Below are positions 26,935-34,975 of a DNA stretch of 64,000 bases, piece by piece. The notes beneath the pieces are model-generated. The model was given only the letters and a program-made list of their open reading frames with translations. It was not told the origin of the DNA and searched no databases. A program made the position numbers and the translations under genes. How positions within the stretch are numbered: position 1 is the stretch's first letter; each line of letters opens with the position of its first letter. The stretch is taken from contig OY761989.1 in assembly GCA_963665165.1 (NCBI GenBank), positions 2,108,001-2,172,000 of the forward strand. The letters run 5' to 3'. This DNA is from G963663315 sp963665165 (lineage in GTDB: Bacteria > Pseudomonadota > Gammaproteobacteria > Arenicellales > Poriferihabitantaceae).

Positions 26935-27798
26935 ATGAAGCCGGGAATTTTTTCAGCCTGCATCCAGTTAACGCGCCTCGATCGGCCGATTGGCACATTT
27001 TTGCTGCTCTGGCCCACACTATGGGCATTATGGCTTGCCGGGAAAGGTTCCCCTGACCCGGATATCGTCCTTGTCTTTATCCTCGGTACGGTAGTCATGC
27101 GGGCGGCCGGGTGCGTGATCAATGACTATGCGGACCGCAATCTGGACCCCCATGTCGAAAGGACCCGGCATCGCCCTCTCGCCAGCGGCGCCCTGAGTGT
27201 CCGGACAGCCCTGGCTCTATTCGCGGTTCTGGTCCTGATCGCTTTCGGTCTGGTATGGCTGCTCAATCCGCTTACCCGTTACCTGGCCATTGTCGCGGTG
27301 ACTCTTGCCGTGCTGTATCCCTTTTCCAAACGGGTCACTCATTTCCCGCAATGCGTGCTGGGACTGGCGTTCTCGATGGGCATCCCGATGGCTTATGCCG
27401 CATTGACCGGGACTCTTCCGATGCAGGCCTGGGTCCTGTTTCTCGCCAATTTTCTGTGGATCGTCGCCTACGACACCCAATATGCAATGGCGGACCGGGA
27501 TGATGACCGGGTGGCCGGCATCAAATCAACCGCCATCGCGTTCGGTAATTATGATAATCTGGCTGTCGGTATACTGCATCTTGCGGCCCTGGCCATTATT
27601 GGCCTGATCGGATGGCAAAGTCATCTGTCATGGCATTTTTACCTGTTCCTGGGGGTTGCGGCCGGACTTGCCGTTTACCAGCAATATTTATGCAAGGACC
27701 GGGACCCGCAAAAATCCCTGTCCGCGTTTTTGAATAACAACTGGATAGGGGCGGCGATCTGGTGCGGTTTGGTCCTGGGCCTGATGAAACGCGTTTAA
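26935..27798 (+). CDS. ubiA: 4-hydroxybenzoate polyprenyltransferase UbiA
   Basis: UbiA attaches the polyprenyl chain to 4-hydroxybenzoate in the inner membrane, an early step of ubiquinone synthesis. The 287-residue protein has eight to nine hydrophobic segments and both aspartate-rich motifs: NDYADRNLD (about residues 62-70) and DTQYAMADRDDD (about 180-191). The start lies 6 bp after recG. No ubiC chorismate lyase gene is adjacent, so 4-hydroxybenzoate must be made by a gene outside the window. Confidence 0.94.
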   Translation: MKPGIFSACIQLTRLDRPIGTFLLLWPTLWALWLAGKGSPDPDIVLVFILGTVVMRAAGCVINDYADRNLDPHVERTRHRPLASGALSVRTALALFAVLVLIAFGLVWLLNPLTRYLAIVAVTLAVLYPFSKRVTHFPQCVLGLAFSMGIPMAYAALTGTLPMQAWVLFLANFLWIVAYDTQYAMADRDDDRVAGIKSTAIAFGNYDNLAVGILHLAALAIIGLIGWQSHLSWHFYLFLGVAAGLAVYQQYLCKDRDPQKSLSAFLNNNWIGAAIWCGLVLGLMKRV

Positions 27799-27820
27799 CC
27801 CGGTTCCCGACAGTCTGACC

Positions 27821-28366
27821 ATGAGAAAAATCCAGCCAATCAACCACTGCACTTTCTGTGGCAATAGAGTGACCTTCGAAATTCCAGAGGGGGATAACCG
27901 CCCCCGGCATCTGTGCAGGCATTGCGGCCAGATCCAGTACCAGAACCCAAGAATCGTGACCGGTTGCATCCCGGTCTGGGAGGATCGGATCCTGTTGTGC
28001 AAAAGAGCGATAGAACCGCGCCTGGGATATTGGACGATCCCGGCCGGGTTTATGGAAAATGGCGAAACGATCGAACAGGGAGCCCTGCGGGAAACCTGGG
28101 AGGAAGCTTGCGCGAAAGTTGTCAATCCGTCCCTGTACCAGATTTACAACGTGACTTCAGTGAACCAGATCTACATGCTGTTCCGGGCGGAACTGGACGG
28201 ACCGGACCAATTCGGCATCGGCCAGGAAAGTCTGGAAGTCAGGCTGGTGGAAGAATCCCGGATTCCCTGGAATGAAATCGCCTTCCAGGTAATCCACAAC
28301 ACACTGGAACGGTTTTTGAAAGAGCGCGGACAGGGTCGATTTGAATTCCGGATCGACACGATTTAG
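27821..28366 (+). CDS. Nudix hydrolase with N-terminal zinc ribbon
   Basis: The 181-residue protein starts with a four-cysteine ribbon (CTFCGN then CRHCG, about residues 10-36) and continues into a Nudix domain with a complete box: GFMENGETIEQGALRETWEEACAKV. This arrangement resembles NudC-like and ADP-ribose or NADH pyrophosphatase-like Nudix proteins; the substrate cannot be read from sequence. It follows ubiA by 22 bp on the same strand and precedes the DnaA-box-rich intergenic region. Confidence 0.85.
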   Translation: MRKIQPINHCTFCGNRVTFEIPEGDNRPRHLCRHCGQIQYQNPRIVTGCIPVWEDRILLCKRAIEPRLGYWTIPAGFMENGETIEQGALRETWEEACAKVVNPSLYQIYNVTSVNQIYMLFRAELDGPDQFGIGQESLEVRLVEESRIPWNEIAFQVIHNTLERFLKERGQGRFEFRIDTI

Positions 28367-28379
28367 TCCGTCCCGACTT

Positions 28380-28682
28380 GTATTCACAACCTGTTCCATA
28401 TTCTCACAAAAACATTATAAGTGATTGATTACAGAAATATTATCAAGCATTTTGGGGAATCCCAGCGAAGTTATACACAATGCGGGCCCGCATTTCCAGA
28501 GTCTCCGGTTACACTCATAATCTCCCATATCCTTTAACATTGTGTCTGTAACTTATTGTTTTAACTAATGTACTCTGAAAAATTCACAGATCGGACGATT
28601 CCCGTTCACAAACCATGATCGCTTCGTCAAATCCGGTTCCGGGCATATTGTCCACAAAGTTATCCACAGGTTTTGTGGACAA
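28380..28682. other. DnaA-box cluster in AT-rich intergenic region, candidate replication origin (oriC)
   Basis: The 357-bp gap between the Nudix gene and priA holds at least four strong DnaA boxes: TTATACACA (28471-28479), TTGTCCACA (28648-28656), TTATCCACA (28660-28668) and an inverted TTGTCCACA (28674-28682). Weaker matches are at 28380-28388 and 28580-28588. The contexts GTTATACACAA and GTTATCCACAG are the same as boxes R2 and R4 of the Escherichia coli origin. Two AT-rich stretches (28400-28460 and 28528-28590) could act as unwinding elements. The alternative is a DnaA-regulated promoter for priA. Confidence 0.55.
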
Positions 28683-28723
28683 CCTGATCACTCCCCTCCC
28701 CGCCTGCCCATTCACGGACGGGC

Positions 28724-31015
28724 ATGACTTCGACCTCACCTGACCCTTTCGGCCCCGACAATCCTGCAGTGTACGAAAAAGACTCCCCCGGAGAACAAGC
28801 CCACCGGATTCAAATTGCCGTTCCTGTACCGTTAAGACAGGTTTTCGACTATCTGGGCCCTGGACCGGTAGCTCCGGGCAGCCGCGTCCTGGTCCCTTTT
28901 GGCATGAAATCCAGCCGGTCCGTGGTCGGAGTGGTTCTGTCATCCCGGCCCGGCGCAGACGAGAACATCCGGCTCAAGGCGATTGAACGCATACTGGATG
29001 ATGTCCCTGTTTTCACGGACAGTATGACCGGATTACTGCTTTGGGCAGCGAATTATTACCATCACCCGGTGGGTGAGGTATTCCAGACCGCGATTCCGGT
29101 CAAGCTGCGGTCGGCTGTCGGGATCGAAAACCCGCTCCGGGAAATCCGCTACCGCCGGACCACTCACCTGAGTATGCCTGAGATCGGCAAATTGCTGGAG
29201 AGGGCGCCGAAGCAACGGCAACTGTTCCGACAGTTCAGCGACTCATCCGAATACTCCCTGGCGCAATTGACAGACGCCATGGCAACGGCGACATCCGCCG
29301 GTATTCATCGAACCCTGAAGAGCTTGCTGGAGAAAGGAATGATTGAACGGCATGAACGGCGCGACCGGCCAGATGAATATCCGGTCACCGGGTTTCAGGA
29401 AAGATTGACGGACGAACAACGAACCGCGGTGGACAGCGTGATCGAATCATTTGGCCAATACCGCTCATTCGTCCTTCATGGCATCACCGGCTCCGGTAAA
29501 ACCGAAGTATATCTGCAACTCGCGCAACAATGTTCGAAAAGCGGCCATCAGGTCATGGTCCTGATCCCGGAAATCGCCCTGACCCCCCAATTGCTGGAAA
29601 GATTCAGATCCAGACTGGGAGGGGGAGTCACTGTGATCCACTCCGGTCTGAGCGCGCAGCAGCGCTACACAAGCTGGTGGCGCGCGCGCGAAGGCACAGC
29701 CACTGTGATCATAGGCACACGTTCGGCGGTCTTCACGCCGATGAAGCAGCCCGGATTGATCATCATCGACGAAGAACATGACCATTCCTATAAACAACAG
29801 GACGGATTCCGTTACCATGCCCGTGATCTGGCGATCAAACGGGCGAGTATGGAAAACATCCCCATTCTGCTGGGTTCAGCCACACCTTCAATGGAGTCGA
29901 TCCACAATGTGGAAAAAGGCAAACATCGCCTGCTCAAACTGAGTCAAAGGACCGGTCGCGCCAGATTGCCTGGAATCGAGTGGATCGATTTACAAAAACA
30001 CCGGCAAAACGGCGGCCTGACTCCGCAATTGCTGGAAGCGGCCCGGACGGAAATCGACAACGGATGCCAGGTCATTCTGTATATCAATCGCCGCGGGTAT
30101 GCGGCCGTTGCCGGATGCACCCGCTGCGACTGGAAGGCGAGATGTGACCGTTGCGATGCCTGGCTGACATTCCACCGGAAAACCAACACACTGCGATGCC
30201 ACCACTGCGGCCGGATTGCCCGCCCGGAATCCCACTGCCCGGAGTGCGGTCACGCACTGTTTTATCACGGCGCAGGCACCCAGAGGCTGGAGGAGGTTCT
30301 GAAGCGGCAATTGCCCGATGCCCGGATCGTTCGATTCGATAGTGACGAAGTCACCAGCCGCTCAAGACTGGAGGAAATCCTGTCGGGAATCCAGCAGGGA
30401 GACATGGACATCGTGGTTGGCACTCAACTGATTTCCAAAGGGCATGATTTTCCGAGGGTCACCCTGGTGGGCATTGTAGACCCGGATCAGGGGCTGTACA
30501 GCACGGATTTCCGGGCGCCTGAATACCTGTTCCAGCAACTGGTCCAGGTCGCCGGACGCGCGGGGCGCGACCAGCTTCCCGGCAAGGTGGTCATCCAGAC
30601 CGCCCATCCGGAGAATCCTTACCTGAAACTGGCCCTGGGGCATGATTATTCCGGTTTTCATCAACTCTGCCTGCAGCAAAGGAAGGCGGCCGGATTCCCG
30701 CCTTTTGGGTTCATGGCGTTGTGGCGGGCCGAATCCGCCAGCCCCGGAGCCGCCATTCAATTCCTGCGGCACATCCGTCAAATCGGCTCGAATATCCGGG
30801 AAAACCGCAATTACCGGGAAGTGGAAATCCTGGATCCGGTCAGTTCACCGATGGAAAAACTCGCGGGTCGATACCGGGCGCAATTGCTGGTCAAGAGCAA
30901 TCTTCGAAAACCGCTTCATGATTTGCTCTCATCATGGACAAGTGAAATGGAAACCTCCACACAAGCCCGGAAAGTCAGATGGTCCCTGGACGTAGACCCC
31001 ACTGAGATGTACTGA
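28724..31015 (+). CDS. priA: Primosomal replication restart helicase PriA
   Basis: PriA recognises abandoned forks and reloads the replisome. The 763-residue protein has the 3'-DNA-binding domain (IQIAVPVPLRQVFDYLG, after an additional N-terminal stretch of about 28 residues), Walker A GITGSGKTEVYL, the DEEHD motif in IIDEEHDHSYKQQ, the zinc-binding cysteine cluster (CTRCDWKARCDRCD then CHHCG and CPECG) and the QVAGRAGR motif. The first codons lie 41 bp after the DnaA-box cluster. It precedes pyrC by 105 bp. Confidence 0.95.
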   Translation: MTSTSPDPFGPDNPAVYEKDSPGEQAHRIQIAVPVPLRQVFDYLGPGPVAPGSRVLVPFGMKSSRSVVGVVLSSRPGADENIRLKAIERILDDVPVFTDSMTGLLLWAANYYHHPVGEVFQTAIPVKLRSAVGIENPLREIRYRRTTHLSMPEIGKLLERAPKQRQLFRQFSDSSEYSLAQLTDAMATATSAGIHRTLKSLLEKGMIERHERRDRPDEYPVTGFQERLTDEQRTAVDSVIESFGQYRSFVLHGITGSGKTEVYLQLAQQCSKSGHQVMVLIPEIALTPQLLERFRSRLGGGVTVIHSGLSAQQRYTSWWRAREGTATVIIGTRSAVFTPMKQPGLIIIDEEHDHSYKQQDGFRYHARDLAIKRASMENIPILLGSATPSMESIHNVEKGKHRLLKLSQRTGRARLPGIEWIDLQKHRQNGGLTPQLLEAARTEIDNGCQVILYINRRGYAAVAGCTRCDWKARCDRCDAWLTFHRKTNTLRCHHCGRIARPESHCPECGHALFYHGAGTQRLEEVLKRQLPDARIVRFDSDEVTSRSRLEEILSGIQQGDMDIVVGTQLISKGHDFPRVTLVGIVDPDQGLYSTDFRAPEYLFQQLVQVAGRAGRDQLPGKVVIQTAHPENPYLKLALGHDYSGFHQLCLQQRKAAGFPPFGFMALWRAESASPGAAIQFLRHIRQIGSNIRENRNYREVEILDPVSSPMEKLAGRYRAQLLVKSNLRKPLHDLLSSWTSEMETSTQARKVRWSLDVDPTEMY

Positions 31016-31120
31016 CGCCGATGTACTGTGATGGAAATGCCTTCCCGATTGTTTTGACGATTTTCGGGAAAACGATTAACCTCTCCATAAATCAACCTCA
31101 CCACAACTTAAGGTTCATAA

Positions 31121-32275
31121 ATGCAACTTCGTATTACCCGGCCGGATGATTGGCATGTCCATTTGCGCGATGGGGAAATGCTGAAAAGAGTGGCGCCCTA
31201 CACCGCTTCACAATTCAAACGGGCTCTGGTCATGCCCAATCTGTCTCCGCCCGTCACCACGGTGGCACAGGCCCTGGATTATCGCCAGAGGATTCTGGAG
31301 TCATTACCCGGATACAGCGACTTCGACCCCAGGATGAGTCTTTACCTGACGGACCGTACGCCGGTACAGGAGGCGCTCAAGGCCGCCCACAACCCGCATA
31401 TTGCCGGATTCAAACTGTATCCCGCCGGAGCGACCACGCATTCCGCTTCCGGAGTCACCAGAATCGACCGCGTCATGGGTGTTCTCGAGGCGATGGCAGC
31501 GCACAGCGTCATTCTCCAGGTTCATGGCGAAGTAACCGACAGCCATGTCGATATCTATGACCGGGAATCGGAATTCATTGACCAGATACTGGCTCCACTG
31601 CACCACGAACTGCCCGATCTGAAATTCGTACTGGAGCATATCACGACCAGCCAGGGCGTCGAATTCGTCCGCAACAGCGGTTCCTGTGTCGCCGGCACCA
31701 TCACGCCCCATCATCTGATGTTCAACCGGAACCAGATGTTCGAAGGCGGAATCCGGCCCCACCTGTATTGCCTGCCGGTACTGAAACGGGAACCCCATCG
31801 ACTGGCGCTGCTGGACGCCGCGACCAGTGGCGACCCTTCGTTCTTTCTGGGTACGGACAGCGCCCCGCACGACCGCGCCTCGAAGCAGAGCGACTGCGGC
31901 TGCGCCGGGATATTTTCGGCCAACGCGGCAATCGAACATTACGCGGAAATTTTTGACCAGGCGGGGCACATCGACAGGCTGGAAGGATTTGCCAGCCATT
32001 TCGGCGCTGATTTTTATGGCCTGCCAAGAAATTCCGGCACCCTCACCCTGACCCGGCAAGCGCATCCGATCCCGGAAAGGATCCCGGCCGGCAATCAGGA
32101 TAAATCCGATGATCTGGTGCCGTTGCTCGGCGGCTCGACGATCCGCTGGAAACTGGAAAAAACCACCGAAAGCGGATCAGCGGTTACGCGAAATCCGGCT
32201 CGCGAATCTTCCCGGAAAGGTCAGAGCCGGTCTTCGAAAATTTCGATCTCGGCGCCGTCACGCAATGACCGCTGA
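31121..32275 (+). CDS. pyrC: Dihydroorotase PyrC (class II) with C-terminal tail
   Basis: PyrC cyclises carbamoyl-aspartate to dihydroorotate in pyrimidine synthesis. Zinc ligands are visible: DWHVHLRDG near the N-terminus, the carboxylated lysine in AGFKLYPAG, the QVHGEV and LEHITT histidines, and the catalytic aspartate in GTDSAPHDR. Class II enzymes usually end shortly after the LVP-LLGGSTIRWKLEK segment; here about 35 additional polar residues follow. The last 55 bp overlap the 3' end of ppiD on the other strand. The tail probably arose by loss of the original stop codon. Confidence 0.93.
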   Translation: MQLRITRPDDWHVHLRDGEMLKRVAPYTASQFKRALVMPNLSPPVTTVAQALDYRQRILESLPGYSDFDPRMSLYLTDRTPVQEALKAAHNPHIAGFKLYPAGATTHSASGVTRIDRVMGVLEAMAAHSVILQVHGEVTDSHVDIYDRESEFIDQILAPLHHELPDLKFVLEHITTSQGVEFVRNSGSCVAGTITPHHLMFNRNQMFEGGIRPHLYCLPVLKREPHRLALLDAATSGDPSFFLGTDSAPHDRASKQSDCGCAGIFSANAAIEHYAEIFDQAGHIDRLEGFASHFGADFYGLPRNSGTLTLTRQAHPIPERIPAGNQDKSDDLVPLLGGSTIRWKLEKTTESGSAVTRNPARESSRKGQSRSSKISISAPSRNDR

Positions 32276-34143
32276 AAAGCGGTGAAGGCTCCCTGTCCAT
32301 CGCGAACCAGTAAACGTTGCCGTAACGCGTCCTTTTCCGCCTCATCGACATCGTACAAGTTGCCCGGCCGCACATCTTCAAGGACATACAGGGCATAATC
32401 GCCATTGTCGAGTGCGACGCCGCCAAAATCAGCGCTGCCCACGGCTGGCCTGGAGTGGGAGAAGACCGCGTCGCCCAGCAACCATAATTCATCCGGGATG
32501 TCTGACCGCCGCTCAGCCAGTGGACGGCTTTCAAGGCTCCAGGCAGCCATTGCCTGTTCCCATGATTCCAGACTCCTGTCTCCCGATTCCAGTTCGGACA
32601 GCAAATCCAGACCGAGTTCGATCGCATGGTCCCGGGATTCCTCGAAACGAATCGCGTCAACCACTTCCTGCCTGACCATTTCCAGTGGCCGCACGGAAGC
32701 TGGCCTGTAACCCGTTTTGTACACGGCAACCAGTTTGTCGAAGCCGATTTCGATCGCAGGGCTGAGCAGGCCCTCATTCAACACATCCTCGGAAAACGCA
32801 GCCTGTCGAACCACGGCTTCCGAAGCGATTCCGGCGCCATGGTCCGCGCTGAACCAGTCACTCGACCGGATCTCAAGACCCAGGTCCTCCGCTACGATCA
32901 TGATGTCATCCGGGTTTTCAAACACCAGATTCTTGAAGGATTCAGCGAGTTCGTCGAACAGATTCTCCGCCTGGTTTTCCCTGACTTCCGCTTCCACTTC
33001 GCCGCGGACATCCGCCAGGGGTTTTTGCACGCTTTCCCGCACCTGGTCGAGTTTGATGATATGGTATCCAAACCGGGTTTCAACCGGGCCTGCAACCTCA
33101 CCCTCAACCATCCCGTAGACCGCGTCCTCAAACGGCTTGAGCATCTGGCCTCGGGCAATCGTACCCAGATCCCCCCCATTTTGCGCGGATCCGGCGTCGT
33201 CGGAAAATTCTGCCGCCAACATGGAAAAATCAGCGCCCCGTCTGACCCGCTCCATCAATTCGTCTGCCTTTTCGAGTTTCCGTTGTCTTTCCGCATCCGT
33301 TGAGGATTCATCCACACCGATCAGAATGTGGCTGGCCTGGCGGGTTTCCGGGGTAATATACCGGCCCCTGTTTTCTTCGTACAAGGCCTGGATTTCATCT
33401 TCGGACGGCTGCGCCGAAGCAGACAGCGATTCCATGCTCAACTCTATGAAATCCACTTTGATCTCGGCTTCGGAACGGAACCGGTCCGTGTTCCTGTCAT
33501 AGTAATCCTGAATCGAAGCGCCACTTACACTGATTCGGTCGCGGGATTGCCCCGCCTCGACAATCGCATACCGGGCGCTGCGTGTTTGCTCCCGCAGTTG
33601 CAATATCCGGTCCAGTTCCGGCTCGATATGGAACGAGGACCGGCTGATGCCCTCTATCAATTGGCTGATGATGCGGTTGGCGCGCTGGTATTCTTCAAAC
33701 TGCCGGGGGGTATAACGATTCGCGCCCAGTATCTGCTGGTAGAGTTCCGCATCGAACCGGCCCTCGGTCTGGAATGCAGGATGGTTCCGGATGAGCTCTT
33801 CCAGATGACTGTCGCCAAACCGGAAATTGTTCCCGGAGGTGTATTCGAGCAATAACCGGTTGTCGATCAAATTTTCGATAACCTGTTGTTTGATGCCGAG
33901 GTCTTCAAGCAATTCCGGGGTAATGCTCCGGTTGAACTGCCCGGCCAGTTGCTGACGCCGCTGATTCAGGTCTTCCTGATAGTCGTAGACTGAAATTTCA
34001 ACTCCATTCACCCTCGCCACCGGAATTTCACTGCCTCCTTCGAAATAGGAATTGATCCCCCATAACGCGAAAGGGATGGCGATCAGGCCGACGATCACCC
34101 ATGCCAACCAACCGGTCGCACGATCACGAATTGCGACTAGCAT
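32221..34143 (-). CDS. ppiD: Periplasmic folding chaperone PpiD (SurA/parvulin family)
   Basis: PpiD is an inner-membrane-anchored chaperone that works near the Sec translocon. The 640-residue protein has a short cytosolic N-terminus, one membrane anchor (about residues 13-30, WLAWVIVGLIAIPFALWG), a SurA_N-like domain and a central parvulin domain (ASHILIGVDESS through TRFGYHIIKLD, about residues 265-365). PpiD parvulin domains often lack strong isomerase activity; this cannot be judged here. Its 3' end overlaps pyrC. It lies downstream of lon-hupB-tRNAs, as in pseudomonads. Confidence 0.92.
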   Translation of the reverse strand: MLVAIRDRATGWLAWVIVGLIAIPFALWGINSYFEGGSEIPVARVNGVEISVYDYQEDLNQRRQQLAGQFNRSITPELLEDLGIKQQVIENLIDNRLLLEYTSGNNFRFGDSHLEELIRNHPAFQTEGRFDAELYQQILGANRYTPRQFEEYQRANRIISQLIEGISRSSFHIEPELDRILQLREQTRSARYAIVEAGQSRDRISVSGASIQDYYDRNTDRFRSEAEIKVDFIELSMESLSASAQPSEDEIQALYEENRGRYITPETRQASHILIGVDESSTDAERQRKLEKADELMERVRRGADFSMLAAEFSDDAGSAQNGGDLGTIARGQMLKPFEDAVYGMVEGEVAGPVETRFGYHIIKLDQVRESVQKPLADVRGEVEAEVRENQAENLFDELAESFKNLVFENPDDIMIVAEDLGLEIRSSDWFSADHGAGIASEAVVRQAAFSEDVLNEGLLSPAIEIGFDKLVAVYKTGYRPASVRPLEMVRQEVVDAIRFEESRDHAIELGLDLLSELESGDRSLESWEQAMAAWSLESRPLAERRSDIPDELWLLGDAVFSHSRPAVGSADFGGVALDNGDYALYVLEDVRPGNLYDVDEAEKDALRQRLLVRDGQGAFTAFQRSLRDGAEIEIFEDRL

Positions 34144-34195
34144 TGCAACAACACCCTTTTCTCTGTCTTCAAGATCAATCCCGGTCCCAGGCCCG

Positions 34196-34228
34196 GGAAA
34201 ACACGAGGGTCAGGAAACCGTGTTTTCC
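34196..34228 (-). terminator. Perfect 10-bp inverted repeat between tRNA-Asp and ppiD
   Basis: GGAAAACACG (34196-34205) and CGTGTTTTCC (34219-34228) form a 10-bp stem with a 13-base loop, just downstream of tRNA-Asp on the minus strand. There is no clear U-tract after the stem, so it may be a tRNA transcript terminator, a processing hairpin, or part of ppiD regulation. Confidence 0.4.
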
Positions 34229-34236
34229 ACAATGAA

Positions 34237-34314
34237 TGGCGGAGCGGACGGGACTCGAACCCGCGACCCCCGGCGTGACAGGCCGGTATTCTAACCAAAC
34301 TGAACTACCGCTCC
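34237..34314 (-). tRNA. tRNA-Asp (anticodon GTC)
   Basis: The minus strand gives GGAGCGG at the 5' end, a D-arm with GTTCAG, the anticodon loop CTGTCAC, GGTTCGAGTCC in the T-arm, and CCGCTCC plus discriminator G with an encoded CCA. It is close to the Escherichia coli tRNA-Asp, with one additional base in the D-loop. Confidence 0.95.
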
Positions 34315-34322
34315 TGGAAACT

Positions 34323-34398
34323 TGGTGGGCGCTGCAGGGATCGAACCTGCGACCCTCGCCTTGTAAGGGCGATGCTCTCCCGGCTGAGCTAAGCGCCC
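34323..34398 (-). tRNA. tRNA-Val (anticodon TAC)
   Basis: The minus strand gives GGGCGCT, the D-arm TAGCTCAGCCGGGAGAGC, anticodon loop CTTACAA, T-arm GGTTCGATCCC and an encoded CCA after discriminator A, 76 nt in all. It lies 8 bp upstream of tRNA-Asp and 13 bp after the hupB stop, so the two tRNAs probably share a transcript. Confidence 0.95.
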
Positions 34399-34411
34399 GG
34401 GGAAAAATGCG

Positions 34412-34684
34412 CTAGTCTACGGCATCTCTGAGCGCTTTGCCAGCCTTGAACTTGACCACTTTCGCAGCGGCTATCTGTATGGTTTCTCCAGTCCGCGGAT
34501 TGCGGCCTGAACGAGCGGCCCGGTCAGAAACAGAAAAAGCCCCGAAACCAATTAACGATACAGACTCTCCGTCTGCCAATGCAGATTCAATTGACTGGAA
34601 AACAGCGTCCACTGCGTTTCCCGCATCGGATTTGGACAAATTCGCACGTGCCGCCACTGCATCGGTTAATTCAGTTTTATTCAT
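34412..34684 (-). CDS. hupB: DNA-binding protein HU (beta-type)
   Basis: HU is a small histone-like protein that bends DNA and shapes the nucleoid. The 90-residue protein is full length: MNKTELTDAVAARANLSKSDA helices, the GFGAFSVSDRAARSGRNPRTGE DNA-binding arm, and the IQIAAAKVVKFKAGKALRDAV C-terminus. A GAGAGGAAA ribosome-binding site precedes the start. It lies between lon and the tRNA pair, a conserved gammaproteobacterial order. Confidence 0.95.
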   Translation of the reverse strand: MNKTELTDAVAARANLSKSDAGNAVDAVFQSIESALADGESVSLIGFGAFSVSDRAARSGRNPRTGETIQIAAAKVVKFKAGKALRDAVD

Positions 34685-34975
34685 GTCACCAGTTTCCTCT
34701 CTTATTGATATTAAAAGGTCAAAATTCTCCGGGCCTTACGGAATCGAATATCCCGGAAACCCGATTGATTGTCATTGCTTCTGATTGTCGCTGCTTCAAC
34801 CGCTCCCCGCAACGTAAAACAGTGAGCGGCCTCCCTGAACTGCCCGTGCCACGATTTAATCACAAATAGATTCCTCTTAAAAGTCATTGGACGAAAATTC
34901 CCCGCCATCCCCGGAAGCCAGTGTTCCCGGACAGCGAATTTTCCCTGCCCGGCGAGCCTGTAGACGGGCAGTGGC
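34685..34975. other. Intergenic region between lon and hupB
   Basis: This 291-bp gap should hold the hupB promoter and the lon transcript end. A 93-codon open frame crosses it on the minus strand, but it has no homology that I recognise and no ribosome-binding site. I see no clear -35/-10 pair and no strong terminator hairpin. Confidence 0.5.
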
